From: Undaria pinnatifida
Lineage: Eukaryota; Sar; Phaeophyceae; Laminariales; Alariaceae
Reading direction: 5' to 3'
NCBI GenBank assembly: GCA_012845835.1
Contig: JABAKD010000002.1
Location: 12,069,120-12,133,119, forward strand
DNA length: 64,000 nucleotides
In this document: one piece after another, positions 1-12,200 of the stretch
How positions within the stretch are numbered: the first letter of the stretch is position 1
Layout of the letters: every line of letters starts with the position of its first letter
Notes under the pieces: model-generated
What the model was told of the DNA's origin: nothing
The model's database searches: none
What the model saw: the letters and a program-made list of their open reading frames with translations, nothing else
Position numbers and translations under genes: made by a program

Positions 1-1790
1 CGACGAGCTTGGCCGGGCAAGAGGCCCTGATAAGGACAATATCGCAATATCACACCCAATTTTTGGAGTTTGGATCTGAAATTTTGACACGTGATTTCGA
101 ACAAGCTGAGCAAGACATTCAAAATCGGATGCAAAAAAAAAATGAAAAAACTGTCTTTCACGGCCGGCCCAAATTTTTTGCTGAAGTTTGAGGCGGAGAA
201 AAGTGCATCGATTTTTTTTTTTTTTTTGCATCTCACTTCTACTTTTTTGTTTAGCTTGATTCAAATCACGTGCCAAAATTTCAAGTCATAACTTCAAAAA
301 TTCAGAGGTCCATGGCTAAGTTTCCACCGAAGTGCCTCTGCATACAAATTTACATATATTTCAGGGATTCATCCATAACTTTCGAACGAAAGTGACCCAT
401 GAAATGAAACGCATATGTCCCTACTCCTCGTCCCAAGATGTACATGCCCAGAAAAATTGAGCCAATTCCATCCACGTTGTATTTCGAGCAATTTTAGAAA
501 AAGCAACACAAACAAATCATGAAAAAAATGCTCAAACTAGGGGACGTGAGTGGCAAACACTTTTTTCGGCACCAACTTGGCAGATTCTTAAGCTGAAGGG
601 CTTAAAATGACCACCGTACCTAGCTGATTACGAGGATATGCTCAGTTTGCAGTGGGTCCCTGTCGTTCAAAAGATATGCCCGACTGACGGACTAGGAGGT
701 TTCTTGGCCCGCCCAGCTCGTAGGTATACCACGTATATATTATACGTGGTACCTATCGCTACGCATACGCACACGTCAGACTCAAGCCAATTGGAAAAAA
801 TGTGTATGTGCTCATAAATGATATGGATATGTCGGCAACTCCCCTTAGTACCAGCTATTAATAGTACCAGGGCCAACAAGGGGATGCGAAGACTTTCAGT
901 CTCTCATGATTTAATCAATCTATGAACGGAAATATAAAACCCATTTTTATGGGGGACAAAATGTCACGGCTGTGGAACGCACTTTTCAGCCTTTTTCTTT
1001 ATGTGATGTACCAGGTACGGACAAAGCGCAACAGGCGCCCAAATATCGGAGGTGTCTCATGTTAAGAGTAGGAACGGTGCTCCGCCTTGAAAGGGACGTG
1101 TGGTCATTGGTCAAATGACTATTAATAAGGCAAGCAACAAACGAGTACCACCCCAGACCCCCCAACCAAGCTTGGGCGGATGCTGCCATGTGAGTTTTGT
1201 GGTCATTTTCTTCCCGTCATGTCCCAAAGATCTAGCACATGTTTTTAGGGCTGTACTTTGTACATATAAATTCTGCACATCATCTGACAACGGAAGATAG
1301 AGGATCTACTGTAAAGGATGTAGGTGATATAGATGATCGTGATCTGTCCGAATTGTTTTAATCTCCTTCCTACATTATTTGTGATGCATTGTCTCTGTTT
1401 CGACGCATGCTACGTTAACCCTTTTAGCGCCGCACTCCTGACATGGAGGACTAAACACTTGGAGTTAGACTAGAATAGTTCTTAGAGTTGGAAATGGGTC
1501 AAGGGTGCCCCTATTATTATTTTAGGCCGCTCGTGTGAAGAGCTTTCTACCCGTCCCCAAAACCTTACTGGCTTTGAGAAAAAAAACGAAGGGTAACCCT
1601 TACGGACAAGCCTACGAGTTACTAACAGGTATACAACGATCAAAATCCATGGTGTGGAAACGGTATTCCACTTGTTTTGGGCACTTTTGTCAGACTAATT
1701 AATGTATTGGATGCAATTGATTGGTATCATATCGGCAGTCAGAAACGTTTTGGCCGAAGAGTGGTACCTACCGCTATTTTATGTAACTAA
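1..1790. other. No gene recognised; relic of a dispersed repeat at 1040-1150
   Basis: AT-leaning sequence without convincing exons. Bases 1040-1150 (GGAACGGTGCTCC, GGCAAGCAACAAACGAGTAC) are a truncated copy of the repeat also found at 6885-7120 and 34787-35030. The rest shows only short homopolymers. Confidence 0.5.
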
Positions 1791-2458
1791 TTCAAATACG
1801 TCAGCTGTGAGTTCGATAAAGTTAGAGGGTCGATACTCATCTTTGCAACCTGCGCCACTGTACAGCGCGTCTCTCGTGGTTTGTGACCAGAGCTTGTACA
1901 GTACCGGCCCCTCATTATAACAACCCAAGATAGTGGGGTTACGGTGGGTTTCTTATTTCAGGAAGGCTGTGTCCTACGCTAGCTTCAGTATTTATCATTT
2001 CTCCTCATTTTTAGACCGAGTTTCTTGTGGGGCTCTTTGGTATGAGAGAGAGAGGGTCGGGACGGTAGTTTATGTCTCTACGATGAAGAACCGGCACGGA
2101 CACTGGCACAATGTGCTCGATATCAATGGGTGGAAATATATATTTGTCTCGTATGTTTTAAATGCTTTTGGGACTTGAGGTAAAAAACATCAAGGTAGAT
2201 GGCGTTTATAGCAACGGAGCGAAGAAATGACCGTTGCATCAACGGCTACACTGAAGCCCAGGCTGCTTGGTTCGTCGAGTTTTCTAACCAACATCAGTGC
2301 AAGGAGATGGAGGTGGTACGGCACACCCACAGCAGCACACTACCGCATAGTATGCCACGCAAGACAACACACCCTCCTTTGACGAATTACAACGCCGATT
2401 TTCTTCAAAATAGGGGGTTCGCAGAAAAAGCGAAGATGGTGGGTTTGGAAAGGGGTTG

Positions 2459-2512
2459 TAAACATCTTGTCAAGATGTTTCCGGTCGTAAACATCTTGTC
2501 AAGATGTTTCCA
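2459..2512. repeat. Tandem pair of short palindromes
   Basis: AAACATCTTGTCAAGATGTTT, two 10-base arms around one base, occurs twice about 30 bases apart inside the 1799-3234 element. Confidence 0.8.
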
Positions 2513-2520
2513 TACACGCG

Positions 2521-2665
2521 TCGCTTGGCTTTTTTTCTTTTTTTTTCATCCTCCGGCGGATGGGGTCGGAAAATAAAGCTCAAGCTCACCACACTTCCAT
2601 GTATTTTCGTACGCGTCGTGTGTCGATTTAACTCAGTTGCTTTCGCAACCCAACGCTAGCTGGCG
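2521..2665 (+). repeat. Dispersed repeat with TTCATCCTCCGGCGGATGG
   Basis: Same family as 17400-17576 and a diverged copy at 44535-44650. Shared blocks: CATCCTCCGRCGGATGGG, AAATAAAGCTYAAGCTCACC, TACGCGTCGYGTGTCGATTT and CAGTTGCTTTCGCA. Confidence 0.6.
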
Positions 2666-3639
2666 CACCCTTCGGATCCCACTGTAGCGATAGTGTGGGC
2701 TGTCCCTATCAGTGGTCCTCGTTACAACCCCGGCAGTCGCTTGGCGTTTGCACTTCCCTCCTTTGTCGAAAACATGACCGTGGAAAATCGTCCGACGGGG
2801 GTCGGGGTGTATTTTCTCGCGTTCATACGGTAGTCGCGCAGGTGCGCTACACGGTTGATATCACCGCGCTTTTCGTTGTTTTTGGGAGCTATACCTGGGT
2901 CTCAAAAGAGTCAACGTAAAAAAGAACACACGCTGAGACTTTTCTCTCAAGCAAAAGGCGCATGGACCAAGTTACGCCGCCGCACTTTCGTAAGCTGGTC
3001 TCTAATGCTGGTCCTGGTACAGTTGTGAGTCGTACCGTTTTTTTTTTGCATGTTGGTATCGTTTTTTTATAATATTTCCTTGTTAACGTTCTTGCGCGAC
3101 GGATAATATTAACACACATAGGAGTCATCATACACATTAAATGGATGATAGATCTGAGAAAACGAGCGGTCGGTGTATCACGCAGCCTGCAAAGCTGAGT
3201 ATCGACCCTAAATTTGTCGAACTCACAGCTGACGTATTTACAATAGTTCTATAAAATATTATGAAGGGATAAGAATAAGGAAAGGGTTGCATCGGAGCGG
3301 AGCGAAAGAGAAGGTACCCTCCGACACGTAGAATTGAAACCCAAGGACGAACGCGACGAACGTTACATATTGTCTGTCATACAAGATCTCCCTTCGGAGT
3401 GGGCTCATGAGAGCACAGCGGATGGGGGTGATGCAAGACGAAAGCAAACAGTGATATAGATTTGAAACGCCTCTTTTCCCGCAACAACCCGCTGCCGAAA
3501 CACAGCGCGAACCACTTCCTGTACGAACGCATACGGATGTTCAGCCCGTGTCAACACTGCTGAGCGGCGCACCCAGCCCCTAAGTAGTATGACGATATTA
3601 TGTTAAACTAAAAAAAAATATATAATTGAAAAACAGTTT

Positions 3640-4150
3640 TCAGTCATGGATCGCTATCATTATTATTGTGCGCGTTCGAAGGTGACAGAGTGCAGCAGTG
3701 AAGGGAATTGGCGTGGAAAAGAACAGTGAGAATGTTTGGCTGGTGAGGGTCAGCCGGCGGTGGGTAATTTGTTCCAGCGACCCGGACTTCTATGGTCACC
3801 CCGTATAGTATCTCGGCGGCCGCTACCCCTGCAAAACACACCACCAACAGTTCCGGCCCCAGATTTTGCATACAGAACCGGGTGCTCCTGTACGGACGCT
3901 CGTGTCAACACAGCTGCGCATAGCTGTGCCTTACAGCTGTGCCTTACAGCAGTGCTCGTAGCTGGCATATGACGATTTTCTGTTGAACTATGACTTTTTT
4001 TTGTTCAACTGCTTCTGTCGTTGTGGCATATGTATGCGATTTTTTGTTGTTGACGGTGCAGCTCCCATGCAAGACACAGCAATAGCAACCCCGGCCCCTC
4101 TCCCGCGGCCCCAGATATACAGAAGAACCGGCTGCTCCTGTACGGACGCC
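3640..4150. repeat. GCTG/CAGC-rich degenerate repeat
   Basis: Blocks such as CCCCAGATTTTGCATACAGA and CTCCTGTACGGACGC recur at 3850 and 4100 and lead into the 440-base tandem duplication. No coding exon is supported. Confidence 0.5.
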
Positions 4151-4996
4151 TGTTACAGCAGCTGTGCCTGCTCTCAGTGCAGTGTGCTCAAAACGTGTTA
4201 TTGTTCTAAATTACTGCTGCTGCAACTGCCGACAGCTGCTGCTGACGTGTTTTTTTTTGTGCAAAACACAGCAGCACAGCAACAGCAGTGCTGAACTGGT
4301 GGCCCTGTACAGACGCCCGTGTCAACATAGCTGTGCAGGTCTGCTCCTCTCAGCAGTGTGTAGGCCTGTGCCTCTCGGCAGTGTGCTTAGCTCTAGCTAG
4401 GGGCATTTTTTGTTCAACTATACTCGTACCCTGCTGGAGTTGCTGTAAACGTGTTCAACCAAAAGAGGCAGCTGCTGTTTTTCTGACGTGTTTTTGGACT
4501 GTTGAGCCAACAGCCCGCCAACAGCCCGCCGACAGCCCACGGAAGCGGAAAGAAAAATGACAGTCCTGCGCCAGATTTTGGTATATAGCCTGTTACAGCA
4601 GCTGTTCCTGCTCTCAGTGCAGTGTGCTCAAAACGTGTTATTGTTCTAAATTACTGCTGCTGCAACTGCCGACAGCTGCTGCTGACGTAGCACAGCAACA
4701 GCAGTGCTGAACTGGTGGCCCTGTACAGACGCCCGTGTCAACATAGCTGTGCAGGTCTGCTCCTCTCAGCAGTGTGTAGGCCTGTGCCTCTCGGCAGTGT
4801 GCTTAGCTCTAGCTAGGGGCATTTTTTGTTCAACTATACCCTGCTGGAGTTGCTGTAAACGTGTTCAACCAAAAGAGGCGGCTGCTGTTTTTCTGACGTG
4901 TTTTTGGACTGTTGAGCCAACAGCCCGCCAACAGCCCGCCGACAGCCCACGGAAGCGGAAAAAAAATGACAGTCCTGCGCCAGATTTTGTATATAG
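4151..4996. repeat. Recent 440-base tandem duplication
   Basis: 4151-4590 is repeated at 4591-4996 almost base for base (TGTTACAGCAGCTGTKCCTG to GACAGTCCTGCGCCAGATTT). The second copy lacks about 26 bases around 4249 and a short piece near 4424. Frames within it are repeat by-products. Confidence 0.85.
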
Positions 4997-5204
4997 ACAT
5001 ACGGACGAGGCCTTCCCTCGCGTCGGAGAGAGGGGACTTCTTAAGGGTGTGTCTACAAAAGTAACATATATACCCGGGTATTCGCTCCGAGTGATTCTGA
5101 CCTTCAAAAAAAACAAAAATTGGCGGAACGTAGCAACGCGTCCATGGCGGTGCATAACACGCAGCAGCAAACACTTAACGCTCTAGACTGTGAAGATATA
5201 TGGA

Positions 5205-5400
5205 CGCGTGCTACGATAGAGGTTTCAAGATATAACGCTTTTTGGCGACACCGTTTCCTGGATGACGGGGCTCCTTAACGCCTTTACAACTGAAAACCCG
5301 TTTTTGGCGACAAACTACTTGAAAGTAGTACAGAGAGGGTTCTGGGGCTCTAAAGGGGTTATAACCCAAACTCGTCGGACTGCCATTCTTGTTATGAATA
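5205..5400 (+). mobile_element. Partial copy of the GACGCGTGCTACGATAGAGG MITE
   Basis: It starts GGACGCGTGCTACGATAGAG, contains GATGACGGGGCTCCTTAAC and AACTCGTCGGACTGCCATTC, and lacks the right inverted repeat. Other partial copies of the family: 28340-28510, 32270-32590, 34015-34265, 43070-43365, 50790-51025, 51449-51610 and 62378-62768. Confidence 0.65.
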
Positions 5401-5639
5401 TTGTTTTATATCTATGACTAAGTCGTGGGTTTGTCCATCGGGTTTGCTCTTTCGAGTTTACTACGAATTAACAAATGCTTTTTGGGTGAGATGCAAGTAT
5501 GGAGTTCCTAAAAAGTGAAGAGCCGGAAGAAGAAAAATGGCGCACGTTTACGGTAGAACATGTCTATGCTAGCTATGCTAGCCGGTCGCGCGAGTGGCTC
5601 CGAGCCGTTGATGAACGAGAGTCTTCAATGTGACCCCCC

Positions 5640-5830
5640 TGCTGGAAGAATGCGGTTCACCCTTCATGCGACTCGCCGAACACCTCACGGCGCTTCGCGC
5701 TTGGTGCAAGCAATGTCTGCCTGGTTGGTGAAAACCCGACGTGCTCCGGCCCGGCATAGTAGGGATGCGAAGGTCTATGATCATACGACTACGGCCATGC
5801 ACAAATCGTGTACCCCCTCCCCCCCCCCCT
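5640..5830 (+). mobile_element. Truncated copy of the poly-C-ending repeat (family B)
   Basis: ATGCGACTCGCCGAACACCT through GGCCATGCACAAATCGTGTA matches 29940-30112 and, inverted, 36222-36385. The copy ends in GTAC followed by a C-rich run. Confidence 0.75.
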
Positions 5831-5884
5831 ACTGTACAGTATAGCTTGGATTTTTTTTTTTTTTTCTTCACACACATCTACATT

Positions 5885-6165
5885 CCAGCTTCTGGACAAG
5901 CCGTGGACACAGGTGTCGTCCCTTCTCCCCCCCAGTTCTTGCGTACAATTTTTATCGCGCATGAGGTTCAGCAATCCCACTGCTCGTCGATTTTTCATCG
6001 AGTGTTGCTAACTCATGCTCTCGCGCTTTCCGCAAGTCATTTCGTGCACAAGAAAAAGTCCCCACGAATTTATACGAGTATGCACTCGGGGGGATTCGAA
6101 CTCACGAAACTGACCTATACCAGGCTCGAGGATAACCTGATACGCCACCAGGGCGACCATTGCAC
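5885..6165 (-). mobile_element. tRNA-derived SINE
   Basis: On the - strand a tRNA-like head starts near 6160: A-box TGGCGTATCAGG (6147-6136) and B-box GAGTTCGAATCCC (6103-6091), followed by a tail shared with 41180-41460 and 21590-21700 (TCGATGAAAAA, GATAAA, GGCTTGTCC). These are pol III promoter elements of a SINE rather than a functional tRNA, because the anticodon arm is degenerate. Confidence 0.6.
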
Positions 6166-6189
6166 CTACCCGAGTACTCTCATAACAAC

Positions 6190-6350
6190 CAGGTTTTTTA
6201 GTACCCGGGCACCCCCGGGTATGTACCAGGTACCCAATGTAAGCACGTCTTTGATTGTTCCCGGGTATATACCAGGTACCCGTCCTAGCAAGGTCCTTGA
6301 TGTACCCAGGTATATAAATACTAGGTACCCGTCTAAGCACGTCCTTGATT
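6190..6350. repeat. CCCGGGTA/TACCAGGTAC minisatellite
   Basis: About three ~55-base units with CCCGGGTATRTACCAGGTAC and AAGCACGTCCTTGAT. The same vocabulary occurs at 48420-48785 and 54930-55230. Confidence 0.7.
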
Positions 6351-6884
6351 GTGTCCAATTTTTCTCGATCTTCGTCTTTGAGGACCCGTTTGTGCCGTGT
6401 CGACAGTTCTTATTTTTAGGTGATGTGGCATGAAAGAGTAGAAACAAACGCCTCCCGCTCTCGGTGCTACCGGTACCACCCTTCCCTTCCTTCACGCTCC
6501 TTTCGCTTTGCTCGCAATACTGGCCAATCTCTCGAACTGGCAAAGGCTGGCTCGGGGAGGCTATATATGGCTATACGAAGTATATACGTATATCGTTCAC
6601 CGAGCCGTCGTTTTTTTATCTCTATTATTTTTCTCATGCCATCTATTATCTTCGCACTTTTTAATTCCCCTTCTCCCTTCCAAGTCGTATCTCAGACCCG
6701 GGGTAACGAAGCAGGCTTTTCTCCATCCCATCCCACTGCGGTAAACGCCTTCATTTTTTATCGCGAGGGGGGTAAAGCGCTTTTTTCCCTCGTCGACTCG
6801 CGTCGAATTTTGCGTACACACGCCAGGCGCTGTCCGCAGTCGATTTGGTTTGAAAAGAAGAACCCGATGGCAGGGATCTTTGGT

Positions 6885-7120
6885 AGACTAGAGAGTAGCG
6901 AGAAAACGATCGCTATCCTAGGAGATGGATGGTGGCCGCAGACGGCGAAACAGGACGGGGGAAGGATAAGCAAACATTTTCTATGTAGTATACCAGGTAT
7001 GGAAGAAGCGCAATGAGCGACTGAATGTTGGAGGTGTCTCCAGTAGGAGTAGGAACGGTGCTCCGTCTCGAAAGGGATGCGTGGTCAATGGTCAAACGAC
7101 TAAGGCAAGCAACAAATTAG
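6885..7120 (+). mobile_element. Dispersed repeat family C, copy 1
   Basis: TTTGGTAGACTAGAGAGTAG to GGCAAGCAACAAATTAGTAC; 34787-35030 is a second full copy, 1040-1150 and 40365-40445 are partial copies. Three of the four end in (G/A)AGTACC- or AATACC-like sequence and C-rich DNA. Confidence 0.75.
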
Positions 7121-7235
7121 TACGCACCCATGGCAGGAATGGACACGGTCAAATGTTTGCTACCAGGTACTGTCTTACTGAGAATGTGGAATACAGGCAT
7201 CAACCTTGTAGCGACCCAAACACCCTGTAACACGC

Positions 7236-8505
7236 GAGATCGAAGCATCACACGCAACTTGCAAGATATGAGTTTCGACGATATCCTCGACCTCGAAGCT
7301 GACGTGTACCTTCTGTTTTTATTAAGCATGACGAGTGCAATATTAACCGAAACCCCTACCGCGTGGGAAATTTCGAAATTTCTCGGTCGAACTCGCAGCT
7401 GACGTAGTTCGAGTTGTAAATATTATATTTGGAATAGTTTTACGAAACAAATCACTTTTACTTCAGCTAAATGATCACCTATTAGTACTACGTGTTTACA
7501 AGTAATGGGCTTGCCCCTTGGAGGTTGTATCAACATGATTGTTACATCATCACCCTTTGTCGTATTATACGCTATCCGTAACCCTGACCGCCTCAAATTT
7601 TTCGAAATTGCTCAGTCAAACCTACAACTACTAGCGCACAAATACTTCGGTAAAATTGTCCTGACCACCCTGGCAACGTCCGGACGAGTCATACATCTTC
7701 AAAGAGTGGTCGTGCGTGCGTAACAACGCGCGGCCGAAGTATCACACAGCTTGCAAAGGTGTGTATCGACCCTTGAATTGATCGAACGCACAACCGACGT
7801 ATTTGATAAAATCATAGTTTGGTCGAATTCTTGAAGTAGTTTTTGTAACACATTGTCCATTTTGGATCATTGTTTCCGTCGAAACGGTTGCCGGTGCGCG
7901 TTTTTGAGTGTTAATGCCGAAAAATTGTGGTTGCCCCCTGAGCCCGTCTTGACCAAAATGTTGAAATATTCTCGACTTCAAGCCCTAACCCTGTATCCCT
8001 GGTCGCCAACCGTAACCCTGACCGCCTGCGGTTTTTCTCGGAAGGAAGCTGCCATGAGTTACAACATAAGGTCATTGCTTTTGTGGACATATCAGCCATT
8101 GTTATGTAATTAAAAGGGCACGCCAGCTATGATATCTTGAATTTCGTCGAAACCCACCCTTGTCGGTCGCGTGAAGAAGTAAGAAACCCAGCCTTGACCA
8201 GCTTCCTTGCCTGCTACCTATACTCGTATATCATTGATGCTGTGCTGAATGAAATCTTGCTGTTTTCCGCAAACTTTTCTGAAACTTGCAGTAACTTTTT
8301 TGTGTTGCCCTGGGCAAAACGGTGCTGGCGGGGTTTGCCATGAAGACTCACCCCTTCCCTGATGACAAAGTGTTTTTTTCACAGAACAATATGACCCCTC
8401 CCATTATGAAAAAAATCCCCCACATAGTATATTACAAGTACCAACAACGCAGCTTGCAAAGATGAGTATTGACCCGAAATTCGTCGAACTCACGGCTGAC
8501 GTCCT
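7236..8505. repeat. Cluster of inverted-repeat ends related to the 1799-3234 element
   Basis: Copies of the motif GCAGCTTGCAAAGATGAGTA...GTCGAACTCACGGCTGACG lie at 7236-7301, 7372-7400, 7743-7800 and 8449-8505. They suggest nested insertions or deletion remnants of that transposon family. No gene recognised between them. Confidence 0.55.
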
Positions 8506-8990
8506 TGAAATATTTTTATAAAAAAAAAAAAAGTCAGCCAGGACTTGCTTCCCTACATATTACTGTGTTGAATATGAAACCAGGCTGGACCATAATTCTT
8601 GTTTCTTACTGCGTCGAATAAGAAATCCAGCCTGCACCAGCTTTCCTATGAAATTATTGTTTGGTCACGATAAGAAACCCCGCCTGGACCAGCTTTCCTA
8701 TGTATTCCTATGTTGTACTATTAACAGACGTCCTGTACTGTACACAAGTTATGATGGTGTAGAACACACTCTTTCCCAAGTCAAGAATTCTAGCCTGGAT
8801 CAGCTTTCCTACTCCTTCGTCAATTTAAGAACCCAGCCTGAACCAGTTTTCCCATCCGTTTCTATTAATTGGTGTCCTGCCCTCTACTGATGCTAATATG
8901 GAATGCACCTTTTCCCGATTAAGAAATCGATTTCCTGTTTCTTGCTGGGTCGGATAAGAAACCTAGCCTTCACCTTATGTCCTGTTTCTT
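8140..8990 (+). repeat. Degenerate tandem repeat, AAGAAACCCAGCCTGGACCA units
   Basis: About seven units of 50-110 bases carrying AAGAAACC-AGCCTG-ACCAGCTTTCCTAT. A single related unit is at 52500-52560. The array lies just upstream of exon A of the R-SNARE gene, where the start exon should be sought. Confidence 0.65.
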
Positions 8991-9070
8991 ATGTCGTACT
9001 TGTCCTGTGCTGCACTGCTGCTGCTGCTGCTTCTGCTGCTGCTTTCCGCGCTCTTTTCTGGCCCTTGCAG

Positions 9071-9216
9071 CTATATTCGTTGGTAGCCCGGGGAAAAACT
9101 GTGCTGGCGGAATTTACGTTTACGACGGGAAATTTTCCCACGATCACGCGGGTGTTGCTGGGCAAAATACCTCCGGAGGACAGCAAGATGTCTTACGTCT
9201 ACGACCAGTTGAGTGT
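9071..9216 (+). CDS. R-SNARE exon A: N-terminal half of the longin domain
   Basis: The exon opens after a good acceptor (pyrimidines then TTGCAG at 9065-9070) in phase 0 and reads LYSLVARGKTVLAEF at once, the classic first beta strands of a longin domain; GNFPTITRVLLGKIPPED is the first helix. The 3' end is ambiguous. GT donors exist at 9197, 9213, 9215 and 9217, and only 9217 leaves two bases, as the next exon needs. That choice gives a loop about three residues longer than usual, so an unseen micro-exon is possible. A G/T-rich repeat starts directly after the donor. Confidence 0.8.
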
Positions 9217-12200
9217 GTTTGTTGGGGTGTTTTTGTTTTTGTTGTTGTTGTTGTTGTTGTTGCGGTTGACGTTGTTATTAACGGTGGCGTTGTTTTCGAC
9301 AGCCAGTTGTCTTACGTCTAGGGCCGGTTGAGTGTGTGCCTGTGCGTATGAATGTGTTGGTGGTAGTGGTTGTGGTGGTGATGTCGGTGTTGGTATTTAT
9401 GGTGGTGGTCATATTTTTATGATGGTGGCGGTGGTGATGTGTGTGGTGGTGGTATTGCTGGTGTTGGTGTTGAATTTGGTGATGGTGGTGGTGGTGTTGG
9501 CAAGCAACTACAATAAGCATGTTTGGCAAAGTTTTCTTGGCTGGCTTTTTGTAAGCATAGTCAAAGCAACCATGTGCTTGTTTTATTAGTTTAACCACAT
9601 GGGTTTTTGTATACTAAACGCCATACTAATTAAGTTTATGGTTATAGCATGCCCATGGTAAACTCTATACAAACAAAATTGCATATATTTTAGTGTTACA
9701 TAGTCGTATGGGTATTAGTATGGCTGTACTGAAATTCCATATACATGTTTATGTAGGTTTTACTATGCACACACTAAACGCTACAAACGAAATAAGCATC
9801 AGCCAGGTACTGTAAGATATATGTGAAAGTTGTTTAACCAAGCAACTTTTCCTCCAAATAAGACCGGTGACAATGGAAGGCCAAAAGTTTGAAATTGCCG
9901 AAGATCACAGCCAAACTTTGCCTGAACGGTCGCCTATGGCGGTCGCCTATGGGCCCAATTTGGTAGAAGTATTTTTAAAACTTTGCAGAATTCCGCAAAA
10001 AAAGATTTCTCGCGGCGATCTAGGCCAACATCGGCCTGAGAAATTCTCAAGCAGATCTTGGATTTGACGCGGCGCAATTTCGTGTTCTCCACACACTTCG
10101 TTCGACGAAACCAACGACAGCGTCGTGAATTCTAAACGTGGCAAGCTCGTTAGGGGCTCCGACCCCCCCTTGGTGTACAGCGCTCAGTCTACGGCCGGTG
10201 AGTTGTGGCGGGCGCCGATCAGGCTTCTGTTAAAAACACATTTGGCGGGTGGTGTGTAGAAACCTGAGACAAAAACTCTCGTCTCCCAACAGGCGAAAAA
10301 CGGAATTTTGAGAGGATGTGACGGAAGACCGCAGGACAACAGATGCAACCGACCTCCCGTTGGTGTACAGCGCTCACTCTACGGCCGGTGATTTGTGGCG
10401 GGCGCCGACCAGGCTTGATTTTAAAGACACATTTGGCGGCTGGTGTGTAGAAAACTGATACAAAAACTCTCTTATCGTCTTCCAACGGGCGAAAAACAGA
10501 ATTTTGAGAGGGGGTGATGGAAGACCACAGAACAACACAAGCAACCTCTCACGCCCTAGGGCATGGATCGAGATGAATTCTTCAGCGCTGTCACCTACAC
10601 TCATGTGGCCTTGTCCGGAACGAAGAGGAGTGACCATGGGTTGTCTCAATCTCGAGATCGAAGGTCAATCGTGTTTGGTGGGCAGTGTTAATCAAGGCTT
10701 GAAGAAAAATAGACAAATTGACCTGTTGGACCGCATGACAAAAAAAAAGAGCCAGAAAAAGAAAAATCAGTCATTTTTCCCCATAGCGACGTTACCCGGA
10801 ATCTTTCAGCACGTTACCCCCCCAAAAAGTTGGAAACTTTTAGGCCAAACTATCGGCTTTCTACCAGCATTATTAAAATAGTTGGGGATGGCTGTGGTGT
10901 TGGTGGTGGTCTGTGGTGGCGTTGGTTTTGGTGAGGGTGGTGATGTGGTGGTGGTGTTGATGAGGGTAGTGATGTGGTGGTGGTGGTGAGGGCAGTGGTG
11001 TTGGTGGTGGGTGGTGGTTTTGGTAGCGGTGGAGCTGGAGGTGATGTTGGTGTTGTTGGTATTGTTCTCACTTTGTCTTTGTGTGTGGATTGTTGTTGTT
11101 TTCACATTCAACTGTCCCCGATATGTCCCACGTCTACGACCGGTTGACTGTGTGTGGATGTGTGTGGATGTGTGTGGAAGTGTGTTGATGGTGGTGTTGC
11201 TGTCGCTGTTGGCGGTGGTGTTGGTGGTTGTGGTGTTGGTGTTGTTGGTGATGTGTTGTGGTAGTGGTGATGGCGGTGGTGTGGTATTGGTGTTGGTGGT
11301 GGTGGTGTGGGTAGTGCTGTTGTTCTCGTGCTCACCTGAACTAGCAGCAAGGTGTCCTACGCCTTCGACCAGTTGGTTGTGTGTTCGTGTGGTGTTGAAT
11401 GTGTTGCTGTGTTGGTGTTATTGGTGTTGTGCTGATTATGTTGATGTTGGTGGTGTGTGTTGTTATCGTGTGGGTACGTGTTGTTGTAGTTGTCCCACAT
11501 GGATGAACAGCGAGACGTGCTACGTGCACAACCAATTGACTAATATGTGTTGTGGACTATCAACCATTTGGTGGACGTTGGAGAAAGTCGCGAACGCTAC
11601 TCCCCTCCCCCCCTCTTGTTGTTGTCGCTGTTTTGGCCAGGTACGTGTTTCACCGCCGAATCAACGATGGGGTGACTTGCCTAACCCTAACCCCGACCGC
11701 CAGGATAATTCCTTGGAATACGATAGGTACTGAGCAGTTGTGGGGACTATCACCTATTTTGTGGAAGCTTCGCCAAGTCGCAAACACTACCCGAACAAGT
11801 CGCAAACACTACTGCCCGTCCACCCCCCCCTCTCAAACGTTTTCGTTGTTTCCGTGTTGGCCAGGTACGTGTTTCACTACCGAGTCGACGACGGACTGAC
11901 GTACCTATGTATGGCAGACGAGGAAAGTAGGCGACGGGTACCCTTCGCATTACTCCAAGAAATCAAGAACCGATTTCAGGCAACTTACGGGGACAGGTAC
12001 GATGTGTGCGGCTTGTAATATTTCCACTCTTATAAATAGCGGTTGACATCGAACGATAATCGACTTCGATACGATATCGATAACTGAGTACAATATCGAT
12101 ATCATCTAATTTCCGACGGCGCCAAAAAAATACAATGGCTCCTTTCCAGCCCGAGTGTCAATGCCCCGTGTGCCGTCCGATGACAGGAATCTGCGGAGAG

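Larger units (their letters stand above)
1799..3234. mobile_element. Inverted-repeat DNA element, ~1.44 kb
   Basis: Bases 1799-1854 (CGTCAGCTGTGAGTTCGAT...) and 3181-3234 are near-perfect reverse complements over about 54 bases, each bordered by TA (AAATA|CG and CG|TATTT). This fits a DNA transposon with a TA target site. The interior holds only short frames and no transposase is recognised, so it is non-autonomous or dead. Confidence 0.6.
9301..11550 (+). pseudogene. Four decayed copies of the exon A 3' edge and donor inside intron A
   Basis: The end of exon A (9183-9220, including TCTTACGTCTACGACCAG) recurs in diverged form at 9301-9338, 11115-11157, 11341-11385 and 11504-11550. Each copy is followed by GTG/GGT-rich sequence, as the real exon is. 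The 9301 copy carries a TAG and none extends upstream as a coding exon, so they look like non-functional duplications. One could still serve as a cryptic donor or micro-exon. Confidence 0.6.

Noticed and set aside
6085..6165. Functional tRNA gene on the minus strand
   Set aside because: A- and B-boxes are present, but the anticodon region is degenerate and the body is repeated elsewhere as a SINE.
6866..6880. ATGGCAGGGATCTTT as the R-SNARE start exon (MAGIF)
   Set aside because: It lies at the edge of a family C repeat copy, and its nearest donor leaves one base, incompatible with exon A in phase 0.
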